This document shows positions 26,550 to 36,528 of a stretch of 64,000 bases of DNA, one piece after another. The stretch is from Streptomyces xanthochromogenes (lineage in GTDB: Bacteria > Actinomycetota > Actinomycetes > Streptomycetales > Streptomycetaceae): assembly GCF_014650455.1 (NCBI RefSeq), contig NZ_BMUZ01000003.1, positions 62,001 through 126,000 on the forward strand, written 5' to 3'. Below the pieces are notes generated by a model. It was not told the DNA's origin. It saw nothing but the letters and a program-made list of their open reading frames with translations, and did not search any database. Position numbers and translations under genes: made by a program. Position 1 is the stretch's first letter; every line of letters starts with the position of its first letter.

Positions 26550-27258
26550 CCTGCACTGACATGCGGGGAGCCCCGGAGTCACACGGAAGGCCCAACCGGC
26601 GATGCCTCCCCCGGCAGCGGCCACAAGCCGAATTCGCCCGCGCAACCACACGCCCCGGACCGGCACTCAAGGACCTCACCGGCTGCATATGTCCCTGCCC
26701 CACTGCTGACCGGTTCATCGGGACACGGGCGGACTCGGGTACAGGTGGACTGGGCGGGCGAGCTGTCGCATTCGGCGGCGCCCAACCGTGGCCGCCCGGC
26801 CCGACAGCCGTAGAGGCGTCCGCGTACTGATGTCTTCAAGCACGGGTCGCCCCAGGAGCCGCGGGATCATCCGGCTCCTCGCGCATCTACGGGCCGGTCG
26901 TGCCGTCGGGTCCGCCGCTGAGGGTCGTAGTCGTCGCTCTGCCGCCAGGGGGTTCCTGGATGAGGGGCCGGGCCCTGCGCGGCCCATGTGAAGGCGAACC
27001 AGCGGGCCGATCGCGACGAGCCCGCGCCGAGCGCGGATGTGCAGGGAAGAGGCGCGGGAGGCGGGCCGGCTCTGGTGGCCAGTTCCGTCAGGGGTGCACC
27101 GTGTGACGCGCGATCCGCGGATCCGTTTGGGTACGAGGCTGTCCGACTGTCCACCTTCTTGCGTCATAGGCAAGCAGTCATGCCTTTCGTGCAACACGCG
27201 CTTAGCGTCGGATGCGGATGGTCCAGCACCAGGACCAGGTATGACGAAAGGGCGCGAC
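26550..27258. other. Gene-free interval
   Basis: About 700 bp between divergent genes. Frames on both strands lack start signals or recognisable domains. GACATG at 27255 and AAAGGG at 27247 form the start signal of the next gene. No repeat or RNA gene was seen. Confidence 0.5.
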
Positions 27259-28266
27259 ATGTCTGCGCAGGCTTCTCCATACGAGAGCGATGCTCTACCC
27301 ACCGAGACCGTGGATGTCGTGGTGATCGGCGGCGGCGCCGCGGGTCTGAACGGCGCGTTGATGCTGGCCCGCTCGCGCCGTTCTGTCGTCGTGATCGACA
27401 GCGGCGCCCCGCGCAACGCCCCCGCCGCAGCCATGCACGGCTTCATCGTGCTGGACGGCACTCCGCCGACCGAGATCCTTCGACGCGGACGCGAACAGGT
27501 ACGCCAGTACGGCGGCCGGATCATCTTCGGGGAAGTGACCGCGGCCCGAGCGGCCGTCCCTTCGGCGGACGGTGATCTTCGGTTCACCGTCACCCTGGCC
27601 GACGGCCACGTGGTGACGGCGCGCCGGGTGCTGGTGGCCACCGGCCTGCGCGACGTGCTGCCCGAGGTGCCGGGGCTGATCGAGCACTGGGGCCACAGCG
27701 TGGTGCACTGCCCCTACTGCGACGGCTACGAGGTGCGCGACGCGCCCATCGGCATCCTGGCCACCGGCCCGGCCTCTGTCCACCACGCCTTGCTGTTCCG
27801 CCAGCTGACGGACGATCTCATCTACTTCGCCCGAGGCACCGACCTGGATTCCGGAACCCGTGCCCGCTTTGCCGCCCGCGGCATCCGCATCATCGAGACC
27901 GACGTGAAGGAAGTCGTCGACGACGATGACGGCACCCTCGTCGGCGTCCGTCTGGCGGACGGCACCTTTGTCGGGCGGCGGGTTCTGGCCGTGGCCACGC
28001 GAATGCAGGCACGTACCGAAGGTTTGGACGGGCTGAAGCTGCCCATGGAGGACCTGCCCGACGGGATGGGCCGACGCCTCGCCTCCGCCATGGCCGGTAC
28101 CACCGAGGTCCCGGGTGTGTGGGTGGCCGGCAACGCCACTGACCTCAGCGCTCAGGTCGGCGCCTCCGCGGCGGCCGGAGCCCTGGCCGGCTCTCACATC
28201 AACTCGGTGCTGGCTGCCGCGGACACCGACGCTGCGCTCGCGGCCGCGCAGCCGATCACCGGCTGA
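27259..28266 (+). CDS. Thioredoxin-reductase-like FAD/NAD(P) oxidoreductase
   Basis: ATG 27259 follows AAAGGG; 335 residues, close to the thioredoxin reductase size. It has an N-terminal FAD motif (VDVVVIGGGAAGLNGALMLARSRRSVVVID), a redox pair C-P-Y-C in HCPYCDGYEV, and a C-terminal GVWVAGNATDLSAQVGASAAAGALAGSHIN flavin block. The NADPH Rossmann motif is weak (ILATGPASVHHALL rather than GxGxxA). It may therefore be a dithiol oxidase/reductase of the holomycin/gliotoxin type rather than a true thioredoxin reductase. It is followed 147 bp later by an MFS exporter, suggesting a redox-plus-efflux unit. Confidence 0.87.
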   Translation: MSAQASPYESDALPTETVDVVVIGGGAAGLNGALMLARSRRSVVVIDSGAPRNAPAAAMHGFIVLDGTPPTEILRRGREQVRQYGGRIIFGEVTAARAAVPSADGDLRFTVTLADGHVVTARRVLVATGLRDVLPEVPGLIEHWGHSVVHCPYCDGYEVRDAPIGILATGPASVHHALLFRQLTDDLIYFARGTDLDSGTRARFAARGIRIIETDVKEVVDDDDGTLVGVRLADGTFVGRRVLAVATRMQARTEGLDGLKLPMEDLPDGMGRRLASAMAGTTEVPGVWVAGNATDLSAQVGASAAAGALAGSHINSVLAAADTDAALAAAQPITG

Positions 28267-28413
28267 CGCGTAGGCCCCGCTGCTGAGGAGCCGCACGGAC
28301 GGCGGCCCAGCGGCCCGCGCGGTGAGCAACTCCCCTGTCCCAGCCACCTCAACACATCTTGCGACCGGCCTTGTCCCGGCGCTGATTCCGCATGCCCTGT
28401 CGAAAAGGAAACC

Positions 28414-30027
28414 ATGAGTACCCATCAGCCTCCTCACGCGCCGGCCACTCCGGCCAGCGGCGGGGGCGCGCCGGATGCGCGTCAGCTGCGCGCGATCCTG
28501 ACCGCCGTTTCGATCGCGCTGATGGCCGTCATCGCCTCCGTCTCCGGGCTGAACGTCGCCCAGACGCACATGGCCGTCGAGTTCGGCGCCTCGCAGACCA
28601 CCATCCTGTGGATCATCAACGTCTACACCCTCGCCCTGGCCGCGCTGCTCCTGCCGCTCGGCGCGATCGGTGACCGGCTCGGCCGCAAACCCGTGCTGAT
28701 CGCCGGCCTGATCATCTTCGGCGTCGCCAGTGTCGTCGCAGGACTCGCTCCGTCGGCCGGGGTGATGATCGCCGCCCGTGTCGGCGCCGGCGTCAGCGCC
28801 GCGATGATCATGCCGATCACGCTGGCCGTCATCACCTCCACTTTCCCCGAGGAGGAGCGCGGCAAGGCCATCGGTGTGTGGACCGGTGTCGCGGGAGGCG
28901 GCGGCATCCTGGGCATGCTCCTCTCCGCCCTGCTGGTCGACGTCGCGGACTGGCGGTGGCTGTTCGTCCTGCCCGTGGTCCTGGTGGTCGTCGCGCTGGC
29001 GATGGCTCTGAAGTCGGTGCCCAACTCCCGCGAGCGCTCCGCTCATTCCTTCGACACCCTCGGTGCGCTGGTCTCCGCCGTCACCGTGACCGGTCTCATC
29101 TTCGTCCTGCAGGAAGGTCCCGAACGCGGCTGGACCGCTCCGATCACGCTGATCAGTCTCGGCGTCGGCGTCGTCGCCGCCATCGCCTTCGTGGCCTGGC
29201 AGCTGCACCGCCGCGACGCCTCGCTGCTGGACGTACGCCTGTTCCGTGAGCGCGGCCTGGCCTCCGGCTCCATCACGCTGCTGGTCGTCTTCGGCGTCCA
29301 AGCCGGCATCGCCGTAGTCCTGTTCCCGTTCTTCCAGGCCGTGCTCGGCTGGTCGGGGCTGCTGTCCACAGTGGCGATGATGCCCATGGCCGTCATGATG
29401 ATGGCGGCCTCCGGCCTGGCCCCGAAATTGGTCGCCAGGATCGGTGCCCGCTCGACCATGACCGTAGGGGTGGCCCTGGCCACGCTCGGTCTGGCGCTCA
29501 TGTCGCTGTTCGTGTCCGTCGAAGGCGGCTACCTGTCCATCCTGGCCGGCATGCTCGCCATGGGCATCGGCATGGGCCTGTCGATGACACCTTCCACCGA
29601 GGTCATCACCGGCTCACTGCCCCGTGCCAAGCAGGGCGTTGCGTCGGCGCTCAACGACGTCACCCGCGAGTTCGGCACCGCCCTCGGTGTCGCAGTACTC
29701 GGCGCGCTCCTGGCCAACGGCTACCGCAGCGCCATCGACACCAAACTCGACGGCACCCCCGCGGATGCCGCCGGCGCCGCCCGTGAAGGCATCGCCAACG
29801 CCATCGAGGCCGCACCCAGGACCGGCAGCCGCGCCCAGGACCTGATCCACGCCGCACAGCGGGCGTTCGTCGAAGGCTGGCAGCAAGCCATGTGGGTCGG
29901 CGCCGCCGTGATGGGCGTCCTGCTCGTCTACCTCGCCGCGCGCGGCCCGAAGAGCACCATCCCCGTACAAGCCGACGAGGAGACAGGCCCGGAGGCCAGG
30001 GCAGCGCAGAGCGTCACCTCCCGCTGA
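28414..30027 (+). CDS. MFS drug exporter, DHA2 (EmrB/QacA-like) family
   Basis: This 537-residue protein has 14 predicted membrane helices. Motif A appears as LPLGAIGDRLGRKPVLIAG, and motif C-like Gly-rich stretch as IGVWTGVAGGGGILGMLLSALLVD. A hydrophilic C-terminal tail is 30 residues long. DHA2 proteins expel hydrophobic drugs or natural products by proton antiport. Co-direction and a short gap suggest co-expression with the flavoprotein upstream. No regulator gene is adjacent. Confidence 0.92.
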   Translation: MSTHQPPHAPATPASGGGAPDARQLRAILTAVSIALMAVIASVSGLNVAQTHMAVEFGASQTTILWIINVYTLALAALLLPLGAIGDRLGRKPVLIAGLIIFGVASVVAGLAPSAGVMIAARVGAGVSAAMIMPITLAVITSTFPEEERGKAIGVWTGVAGGGGILGMLLSALLVDVADWRWLFVLPVVLVVVALAMALKSVPNSRERSAHSFDTLGALVSAVTVTGLIFVLQEGPERGWTAPITLISLGVGVVAAIAFVAWQLHRRDASLLDVRLFRERGLASGSITLLVVFGVQAGIAVVLFPFFQAVLGWSGLLSTVAMMPMAVMMMAASGLAPKLVARIGARSTMTVGVALATLGLALMSLFVSVEGGYLSILAGMLAMGIGMGLSMTPSTEVITGSLPRAKQGVASALNDVTREFGTALGVAVLGALLANGYRSAIDTKLDGTPADAAGAAREGIANAIEAAPRTGSRAQDLIHAAQRAFVEGWQQAMWVGAAVMGVLLVYLAARGPKSTIPVQADEETGPEARAAQSVTSR

Positions 30028-30077
30028 CCTGGCGGAGCTCCGTGCGGACGGAGTACGACGTCGCCCGCACGGCAGTC

Positions 30078-30105
30078 GGGCCCACCCCGATCCCGCGGTG
30101 GGCCC
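30078..30105 (+). terminator. Terminator hairpin after the MFS gene
   Basis: GGGCCCACC (30078-30086), a 10-base loop and GGTGGGCCC (30097-30105) form a perfect 9-bp stem about 50 bp after the MFS stop. There is no T tract, which is usual in streptomycetes. Confidence 0.6.
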
Positions 30106-30468
30106 GCGGCCGCACAACGCGTTGAGCACTCCGTCGTCTGCCAGCCACGCGCTCTCCCGTCCGGAGCCCGGACGGGAAATGACCTCAACGGCTAGGTGAG
30201 CGAACACAGTTCATCCGATACGCCCCCCGGCCGCGACTGACGTATACCCACAACCAGACCAAAGACCGACGCCCTACCGCGCCGAAAGTCACCTAAGCAA
30301 CAGCTTCTGTTGGGATCCCTACCGGTACCGCGTTCAGGACGCATCCGGCCGTATCGCGGGGAGACTTGAGCTGGCTCGCGCGTCAGCTGATCGCCCAATA
30401 CGCATACGCCATCGCCGGTCCGCGAAGTACGCTCCTGGCAAGGTCCGAACTGACGACGGAGGGCTCTC
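30106..30468. other. Upstream region of the kinase gene
   Basis: 363 bp of slightly lower GC content. The only element identified is the GGAGGG ribosome-binding site at 30459-30464. No gene was seen. Confidence 0.45.
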
Positions 30469-31533
30469 GTGGCGGAGCGGTTGATCGGTGGTCACTATCG
30501 GCTGCTCGATGTCATAGCCGCTGGAGGGTTCGGCGAGGTGTGGCGGGCGTACGACGAGCGCTTGAACGCCTTGGTTGCGATCAAGCGCATCAAGATCGAT
30601 CCTCACACCTCCGCAACGGAGCGGGCAGAGCTCATCGCCCGAGCGAAACGCGAAGCGCGCAACGCCGCCGCACTGCGCGATGAGCCGAACGTGGTGGCTG
30701 TGTATGACGTCGCCATCGAGGACGGACTGCCGTGGATGGTGATGCGCCTCGTCGATGGTGTGTCCCTCGCCCAGGAACTCAAGCGACGCACTCGCCTGGA
30801 ACCGCAACGAACCTCCGAGATTGCCCTCGGCGTGCTGGCGGCTCTCAAGGCCGCGCACCGGCTTGGCATCGTGCACCGGGACGTCAAGCCTGCCAACATC
30901 ATGCTGGCTGCCGACGGGCAGGTACTGCTGACCGATTTCGGTATCGCGAAGCACCGCGACGACACCTCGCTCACCTCCACCGGAATGGTTGTCGGCACCC
31001 TCGAGTACATGGCCCCCGAGCGTTTCGGCGCCGCCCTGGGCGCCGACAACCCGGCAGGAGACCTCTTCTCTCTTGGCGCGACCTTGTTCGAGACCGTCGA
31101 GGGGATCTCGCCTTTTCGGCGCACGTCGGCGTCGGCGATCATGGCGGCAGTAGCCTTCGAGCCACATCCGCCGCTGCGGAACGCGGGCGCGCTGACCGAG
31201 CTCATTGAACAACTGCTTGCGAAGAACCCCGAACACCGCCCTGCCGCAAGCGACGCGATCGCAGCACTAAGGGTGCCGCCCTCGACATCCACCCGCCGAG
31301 TCGAGGAGTTCTACGACGTCATCCTCGACTCGGCCGGCACCAAACCGATCCCGGTCCTCAAAGTCGTACGTGAGCTGACGTCGCTCGGCCTCAAGGAAGC
31401 CAAAGACCTGGTCGACAACACACCCACGCGGATACTCCAGGCGGTCGGCGCCGAAACCGCGACCAAGGCCCAGGCAGCCCTAAAACGAGCCGGCGCGACG
31501 GCAACAGCACGCCCATCCCAGCGCAGGGGGTAG
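30469..31533 (+). CDS. Ser/Thr protein kinase fused to a ribosomal L7/L12 C-terminal domain
   Basis: GTG 30469 after GGAGGG; 354 residues. The kinase domain (about 8-265) is complete: Gly loop [16 protein letters not shown] lysine, HRD in [17 protein letters not shown] in [10 protein letters not shown], and APE in YMAPERFG. It should be active and soluble, as no membrane segment or PASTA repeat follows. Instead residues about 280-345 ([54 protein letters not shown]) align with the bL12 C-terminal domain, including the GLKEAKDLV helix that contacts translation GTPases. This suggests recruitment to the ribosome stalk factors. Target and signal are unknown. Confidence 0.9.
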   Translation: MAERLIGGHYRLLDVIAAGGFGEVWRAYDERLNALVAIKRIKIDPHTSATERAELIARAKREARNAAALRDEPNVVAVYDVAIEDGLPWMVMRLVDGVSLAQELKRRTRLEPQRTSEIALGVLAALKAAHRLGIVHRDVKPANIMLAADGQVLLTDFGIAKHRDDTSLTSTGMVVGTLEYMAPERFGAALGADNPAGDLFSLGATLFETVEGISPFRRTSASAIMAAVAFEPHPPLRNAGALTELIEQLLAKNPEHRPAASDAIAALRVPPSTSTRRVEEFYDVILDSAGTKPIPVLKVVRELTSLGLKEAKDLVDNTPTRILQAVGAETATKAQAALKRAGATATARPSQRRG

Positions 31534-31901
31534 TGCACCCGGCACAAAGTTTTCGGCCACCCCGTCCAGTACGGGTGCGCCACATCGGGCCCTCCCTGCC
31601 GTCGGTGTCCTTCAATTCCGCCGAAAGAATCGAGTGGACTCCCCCATCTTGGCGGCCAACTACCCTACCGGCTGAAGGCGGTTGTCGCCTTCGACGAACA
31701 ACAGCGACTGGCTACCTGGATGGGAACGCGGAGCGCTTGTAACTGAATCTGGAGAGCATCCGCGCCTCGGTGGTGTCGGAGGTGATGGCGCGTTCCGGGA
31801 ACACCGCTTCGCTGAGCCGGGCCGGGCCGGGCTCGTGGCCCGCGTCGTTCGTGAGGTGAGGTGGGGTTGCTCGGCGCCAGAGGACAGGCACAAGGACTGG
31901 A
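31534..31901. other. Intergenic, no supported gene
   Basis: 368 bp with no recognisable coding frame. AAGGA at 31892-31896 serves the next gene. GGGCCGGGCCGGGC-type runs near 31820-31835 are simple GC repeats. Confidence 0.45.
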
Positions 31902-32357
31902 GTGCGCGTGGGGACGATACTCAAGGGCGTGAGCCGTGTTCGGTGGCATGAGCTGACGCACGCGTACGGATCAGCGGCAGAGGTTCCGGGCCGGTTGTCG
32001 CGGGTGGCGTGGGGTGACGCCCGGACGAGCACTTCAGCGTTGAGTGATCTTGGTCTGTGGCTCGGTGAGCTGGCTGTTTCCGACGCGACGGTCGAAGCGG
32101 TTCCGTTTCTGTGGGATCTCGCGGTGACTGACTCCGTCACCTGCCGGTCCGGCGTCATCGAGCTGCTGCGGACGATCCTCGAACACGCCAATCCGCCACG
32201 GATCGAGGTGCAGCACGCAGCTCACCGTGCCGTGCTTGGCGGTAGGAGCATCGCGAACGCACTGGCCCGTGATGGCGATGCCGCGGTTCGGAGTGCGGCT
32301 CGCGAGCTGGTGACCACGATCGACGAACACGTCTGCGAGTCCTGCCGTCCTGCGTAG
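31902..32357 (+). CDS. Conserved hypothetical helical (HEAT-like) protein
   Basis: GTG 31902 (AAGGA five bases upstream) gives 151 residues; a second GTG at 31908 is possible. The protein has the pattern VRWHELTHAYGSAAEVPGRL followed by helices VEAVPFLWDLAVT and SGVIELLRTILEHA, like a family of small actinobacterial proteins with HEAT-type helices. These often sit alone in accessory regions, and I know no function. It ends in CESCRPA. It lies 370 bp after the kinase gene and may be transcribed with it. Confidence 0.6.
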   Translation: MRVGTILKGVSRVRWHELTHAYGSAAEVPGRLSRVAWGDARTSTSALSDLGLWLGELAVSDATVEAVPFLWDLAVTDSVTCRSGVIELLRTILEHANPPRIEVQHAAHRAVLGGRSIANALARDGDAAVRSAARELVTTIDEHVCESCRPA

Positions 32358-32821
32358 CCGCAGGCCCGCCGTTCCTGTGTTCGGGCCCGTCCACCGCATC
32401 TCGGATGAGAGAGGTGCGGAACGTGGTGTCGGCCGAGGCTCTGCTGTTCGGCTCACGCTCGGGTGTTGGCGAGACGGTAAGAGTCGCTTCCGGTCTCGTA
32501 GCGGACTGGTGGAACGACGCACCAGACGGCTCCGATTCCGATGAGGCTGGCTGCGCGGCTGGAGAAGGTGGTCCGATCGGCGAGTGTCCAGGGCGCTCCC
32601 GTGGAGGGTTCATGTCGACTTCACCGACGGCCAGTCGACCGTGCCCCCGCAGCCCGCTGCTCGGCCCGTCCGCAGGAGAGGCCCAGCACCAGGCGGGCGA
32701 TGCCTCGTCCCAATCATCTGACCAGCGTGGACGGGCTCCGGTTCGCCCACGCGACGACCGCCCGTCGACGGACGACGACCACGCGCCCTGGCCGATCGCG
32801 AGGCCCGAGCGCGCGGTGGGG
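32358..32821. other. Interval between convergent genes
   Basis: 464 bp between the hypothetical gene and the propeller gene stop. Both strands carry GC-driven open frames but nothing convincing. Confidence 0.4.
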
Positions 32822-34777
32822 CTAGAGGTCGCCCACGCGATAGGTGATGTAGAGGTCGTTGTTGTATCCGGCGATGCCGGGGGCGGAGCAAGTGACTCCG
32901 GTGCCGGGGATGGGCTGGAAGGTGGTCCAGGCCCCGGTGGTCGTGAGGCCGCTGAGCCAGATCTTGTCGTCGCCGCCGCGGACCGCGCAGTACAGGGTGT
33001 CGCCGCGTACGCCCAAGGCCGGGGCGTCCGGAGTGGATCCGGGGAGGTTGACCGGGCTCTGCCAGCCGCTGCTTGTGTTGGTGGCCACATAGATCTTGCC
33101 CGTGGCCAGGTCGCGGTGGGCGAGGTAGAGCTTGCCCTGGAACGTGGCGAGCGCTGGAGCATGGAAGGTCACGGCCGCGGGCACCGTCCAGAGGTTCTTC
33201 CAAGTGCGGGCATCGCCGGACCAGTCGTAGACGATGCCGGCGCCGTTGCCGCGAGCGTAGTGCAGCAGGCCGTCGCGTACGGCCAGGGCGGGGGCCGTGG
33301 TGGCGCCGCCGGGGAGTTGGATTTGCGGGGCCCAGTCGATGCCGTTGGCGGAGGAAAGGAGTTGTGCGTCGTTGTACGAGCCGGTGTAGGCCAGGTATAG
33401 CCTGCCGTTGAAGGCGGCCATCGCCGGGGAGTGGTTGGTGATGAGGTGGGGGACTTGGCGGAACGGCTCCCAACGGCCGCCTGTGAGGCGGCTGATGTAG
33501 ATGCGGTTGGCTCCGCGGACGGCGCAGTAGAGGGTGTCGCCGAGTGTGGTCATGACGGGCGCGTCGGAACTCGCGCTGCCGGGCCAGGCGTTGACGGGGG
33601 CGCTCCAGCCCGAACTCGCTTTGTGCGTGAGGACGTTGATGGCGTTGCTGGGCCTGGTGCCGGCCCACTTGAGGTCGAGGGTGAACCTGCCCTCGCTGCC
33701 GCCGTCGAACGTCCAGGAGTCGATGGCGGCGGGGCGGTTCGCCAGACGGGTCAGGGCCGCGCGGTCGAAGGCGATCTCCCGCTTCTGCACCAGGTCGTCG
33801 TGGTTGCGGAAGATCTCCAGCAGCTTGGCGAGAGCGTTGAGGACGGCAGCGACCAGTGCGGCCCACTCCTTTGTCTTGTCCCACTGGTCGCTGGGGCTGC
33901 CGATCTGGTCCATCCAGTCGACGAGGTCGGCGAGGTAGGAGGCGATGCCGCGCAGCGTGCGCAGGAGTTCGTCGTACCACTGGGAGGAGCTGTGGTCCTC
34001 TTCCCAGCATTCGATGTGGCAGGCCAGTCCGCTCTCGACGGGACCGTTGAACAGGATGGTGCCCGCGTCGATGGGCTGGTAGGTGCCGGTGTAGATGTTC
34101 GCGTAAGTGCGGGTCTTGAACGCGCTCTTGGCGCCCTGGCCGTTGCCCGCGCTGACGCCCCAGTAGATCTCGTCGGCTCCTACTTCGTTGGACCCCTTGT
34201 TCGAGGTGAACGCATGCAGATCGATCCGGGCCTGGAGTGGTGCGGTGGCGACGGTGGCAAGTTCCTCGGAGGCGGTCACCACGGTGATACCACCGTCGTA
34301 GGCGGCCATGGCCTCGACGAACTCGGGAGTGTCCAGCGGTGCGCCTTCGGCGAGGTGGTCGAGGTCGACGACACTCACGTGGGGTTGCGCGAGGATCTCC
34401 TCACTCACCTGCGAAAGGTCCGTGACCAAGTCGGCCAGGGAGTACCCCTGCTCCAGGGGGCGAGCGGCGAGGGTGCCGGGGAAGAGCGTCGGCGCCGTGT
34501 CAAGGGCCGTCTTCTCCCGACTGACCCGTCCGAATTCCCGAATCTCCTCCTCCGGCATCAAAGACCGCAGCGCGTTCACCAGACGCTGTTCCAGTTCGGT
34601 CAGCTCCATCCCGGCATCCAGGCGCGCACCCGCGTGCAGCATCGCCCCCCACACCAAATTCAGCCCCCGGCTGGGAACGGCCGTCGTCCGAGATCCCTCC
34701 AGGCGGTCACCCGCCAACTGCGCCCGTAATCGCTCCACCCGCTGCTCCGCCGAAACCTCAACACCCGCCATGCCCAA
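32822..34777 (-). CDS. Large protein with N-terminal helical region and C-terminal beta-propeller
   Basis: This 651-residue protein has no signal peptide. Residues 1-100 are charged and helical (EQRVERLRAQLAGDRLEG, MELTELEQRLVNALRSLMP). Residues about 170-390 form a globular part with ADEIYWGVSAGNGQGAKSAF and a Cys pair in GLACHIECWEEDHSSS, then long amphipathic helices (LRTLRGIASYLADLVDWMDQ). Residues about 400-651 hold five or six blades of about 48 residues with the recurring pattern (S/D)APxLxxxxGxLYxAxRG, like bacterial lectin or tectonin-type propellers. It could bind carbohydrate; a pore-forming or effector role is possible but unproven. The upstream neighbour is more than 1 kb away. 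Confidence 0.75.
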   Translation of the reverse strand: MGMAGVEVSAEQRVERLRAQLAGDRLEGSRTTAVPSRGLNLVWGAMLHAGARLDAGMELTELEQRLVNALRSLMPEEEIREFGRVSREKTALDTAPTLFPGTLAARPLEQGYSLADLVTDLSQVSEEILAQPHVSVVDLDHLAEGAPLDTPEFVEAMAAYDGGITVVTASEELATVATAPLQARIDLHAFTSNKGSNEVGADEIYWGVSAGNGQGAKSAFKTRTYANIYTGTYQPIDAGTILFNGPVESGLACHIECWEEDHSSSQWYDELLRTLRGIASYLADLVDWMDQIGSPSDQWDKTKEWAALVAAVLNALAKLLEIFRNHDDLVQKREIAFDRAALTRLANRPAAIDSWTFDGGSEGRFTLDLKWAGTRPSNAINVLTHKASSGWSAPVNAWPGSASSDAPVMTTLGDTLYCAVRGANRIYISRLTGGRWEPFRQVPHLITNHSPAMAAFNGRLYLAYTGSYNDAQLLSSANGIDWAPQIQLPGGATTAPALAVRDGLLHYARGNGAGIVYDWSGDARTWKNLWTVPAAVTFHAPALATFQGKLYLAHRDLATGKIYVATNTSSGWQSPVNLPGSTPDAPALGVRGDTLYCAVRGGDDKIWLSGLTTTGAWTTFQPIPGTGVTCSAPGIAGYNNDLYITYRVGDL

Positions 34778-35850
34778 CTCCGTCTCTCAGGAATGCCCGG
34801 CGCACAACCGCGCAAGCTCATACTCCGAGACGGCCACACACAGCGACAGAATGTTTACGGACAGAACCGACAGACGGGCCGCCAGCCACACAGACATCGC
34901 CCCTGTGAGGCCCGATGGGCAAGGGCAGGCAGGCAGCCTCTGCCCATAGAACCCGGACGGGACACGATCAAACGTGCCGTGCAACAGAACACCGCCCGAG
35001 CATGGGCGGCTCCGCAGCCGTCCGCCTCGGTCGGGCACGGCCTGCCGGACAATCGACCCGGACTGGAGCTTCCCATGGTCGCGGGGCAGCGCAAGCGTCT
35101 GTCCGCGCCGGGGATGCGGAGCACCACCCTCCACCTGATGGTCGCCGCTCCGGCGCAGCCTCCCTTGCGGCACATCCACGCACGCAGGGCGGCTCGCACC
35201 CCGCACGGCCCCCCGGCGAAGCGACCGAGGCCGGGGAGGAGGCGGGCGGCGTTCCAGCGGTGCCGGGCTGCCCAGACGCGGTGGGCTGCCTGGGACGGGC
35301 AGCGGCCCGCCCCAGGCAGCACGGTCGGCGAGATCATTATCAACGGCAAAGCGGAGCCGGAGCCGATGATGATGGGCGTGTAGCTCGAACGGCAAGTCGA
35401 GCCACGGCAAGCTCACCGCCGAACAACCCAGCGCATTAAGGGAGTTAGAAATTACCTGCGCACGAGGTCGGCAACTGGCTGCACCGGCCGCACCACAAGG
35501 CGATTGTTTCTCCCACTGCCGAAGGGCCACTCGCGGCGAGCAGCAACAAGAACTGCCCGACCAGGACGTTACTCACCCGGCAACCGTGAACTGCCCCTGG
35601 GTTGCGGGTAACTGCCCGCCTTGATGGGCGGGGAGTGCGCTCCTCGGGCCGGGGCATGATGTCCGTGCGTCGCCGGGCCGGGTGTCGTGGTCGAGCGGAG
35701 TGAGCGGGTTGACGCCGACGCGGCCAGGGAGCACCGTTCCCCGGCCGCACTTGGGCCCGTTTCCCTCTGTTCGCAACCAGCCGACCGTCGGATCATGACC
35801 CATGTGACGGCCGGGCGGGCCGTCGTACTCTCAGATCATGACGAAGGGCA
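34778..35850. other. 1.07-kb interval without a supported gene
   Basis: Open frames run on both strands, but none has a family match. The plus-strand stretch ending EIIINGKAEPEPMMMGV (about 35330-35382) looks coding-like and could be the 3' end of a decayed gene. Lower GC near 35380-35470 suggests foreign or degraded DNA. No RNA gene or transposon end was found. Confidence 0.4.
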
Positions 35851-36273
35851 GTGACGTTGAGCAGCAGCGGCGCTTTCTTGAATCCCACCGGCACCTATGA
35901 GCTGACCGGCAGCGAGGGGTACGAGGCCTACCTCGAATCCATCGGTGTCAACGCGGCCGAACGGGACATCATGGCCTCGCCCCAGCAGACGGTGACGGTC
36001 AAGCAGGAAGGCGACCGCTACACCCTGACGACCACCACCCCGACCAAGACACATCTCGACCAGTTCACTCTCGGGCAGGAGTATGTCGCGGTGTACGGCG
36101 ACGGCCGCCAGTACAAGGGCATCTCGCGCCGGGACGGCAACCGCCTGATCCAGCAGTTGCACCTGGGCTCCGCCCAGACCACCACGATTCACGAGTTCAG
36201 CGACACGGGCTTCCAGGTGATGTACCTCGGCGTCAACGCCAACGCCAAGCGGACCTACAAGCGCCTCGCCTGA
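35851..36273 (+). CDS. Fatty-acid-binding-protein (intracellular lipid-binding protein) homologue
   Basis: GTG 35851 gives 140 residues; TTG 35857 has better spacing to GAAGGG and may be the real start. The sequence follows the animal-type FABP/iLBP pattern closely. It has an N-terminal signature GTYELTGSEGYEAYLESIGV, then QTVTVKQEGDRYTLTTTTPT, a KT-x4-F-x-LGQEY strand pair, DGRQYKG, LIQQLHLG and a C-terminal R134-T-Y136 that matches the R-x-Y ligand carboxylate site. Length is also typical (about 130). It should be a ten-stranded cytosolic barrel binding a fatty acid or similar lipid. Bacterial members are uncommon. It is convergent with the doublet histone gene. Confidence 0.85.
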   Translation: MTLSSSGAFLNPTGTYELTGSEGYEAYLESIGVNAAERDIMASPQQTVTVKQEGDRYTLTTTTPTKTHLDQFTLGQEYVAVYGDGRQYKGISRRDGNRLIQQLHLGSAQTTTIHEFSDTGFQVMYLGVNANAKRTYKRLA

Positions 36274-36470
36274 GCCACGGGAGCGGGCCACTTCGTTTTC
36301 TCACCCGATCCTGCCAGCGACGTAGCCACTTTTGCTCCTTGATGCCTTCATTCCTTCATTCCCAAGCGCCGGGGAGTCTGGCCCCGGGCTGCCCCGGGCT
36401 GCCTCGGGCAGGCGAAGGGGGCCGAGTGCCGCGACACCACGTGGCCGCGCCTTCGGTGCCCGGCAGGGTC

Positions 36471-36498
36471 GGGGCCGGCCCGGCCTTCGGCCGGCCCC
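36471..36498. terminator. Terminator between FABP and histone genes
   Basis: GGGGCCGGCC (36471-36480) pairs perfectly with GGCCGGCCCC (36489-36498) around an 8-base loop containing CTTC. It sits between two convergent stop codons and can serve both genes. Confidence 0.65.
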
Positions 36499-36528
36499 GC
36501 CGTCTCAACGTGCGGCGTGCGAGGCCGG

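Noticed and set aside
34787..35530. 247-codon minus-strand frame in the gap between the propeller and FABP genes
   Set aside because: Arg/Pro-rich translation without domain structure; likely chance.
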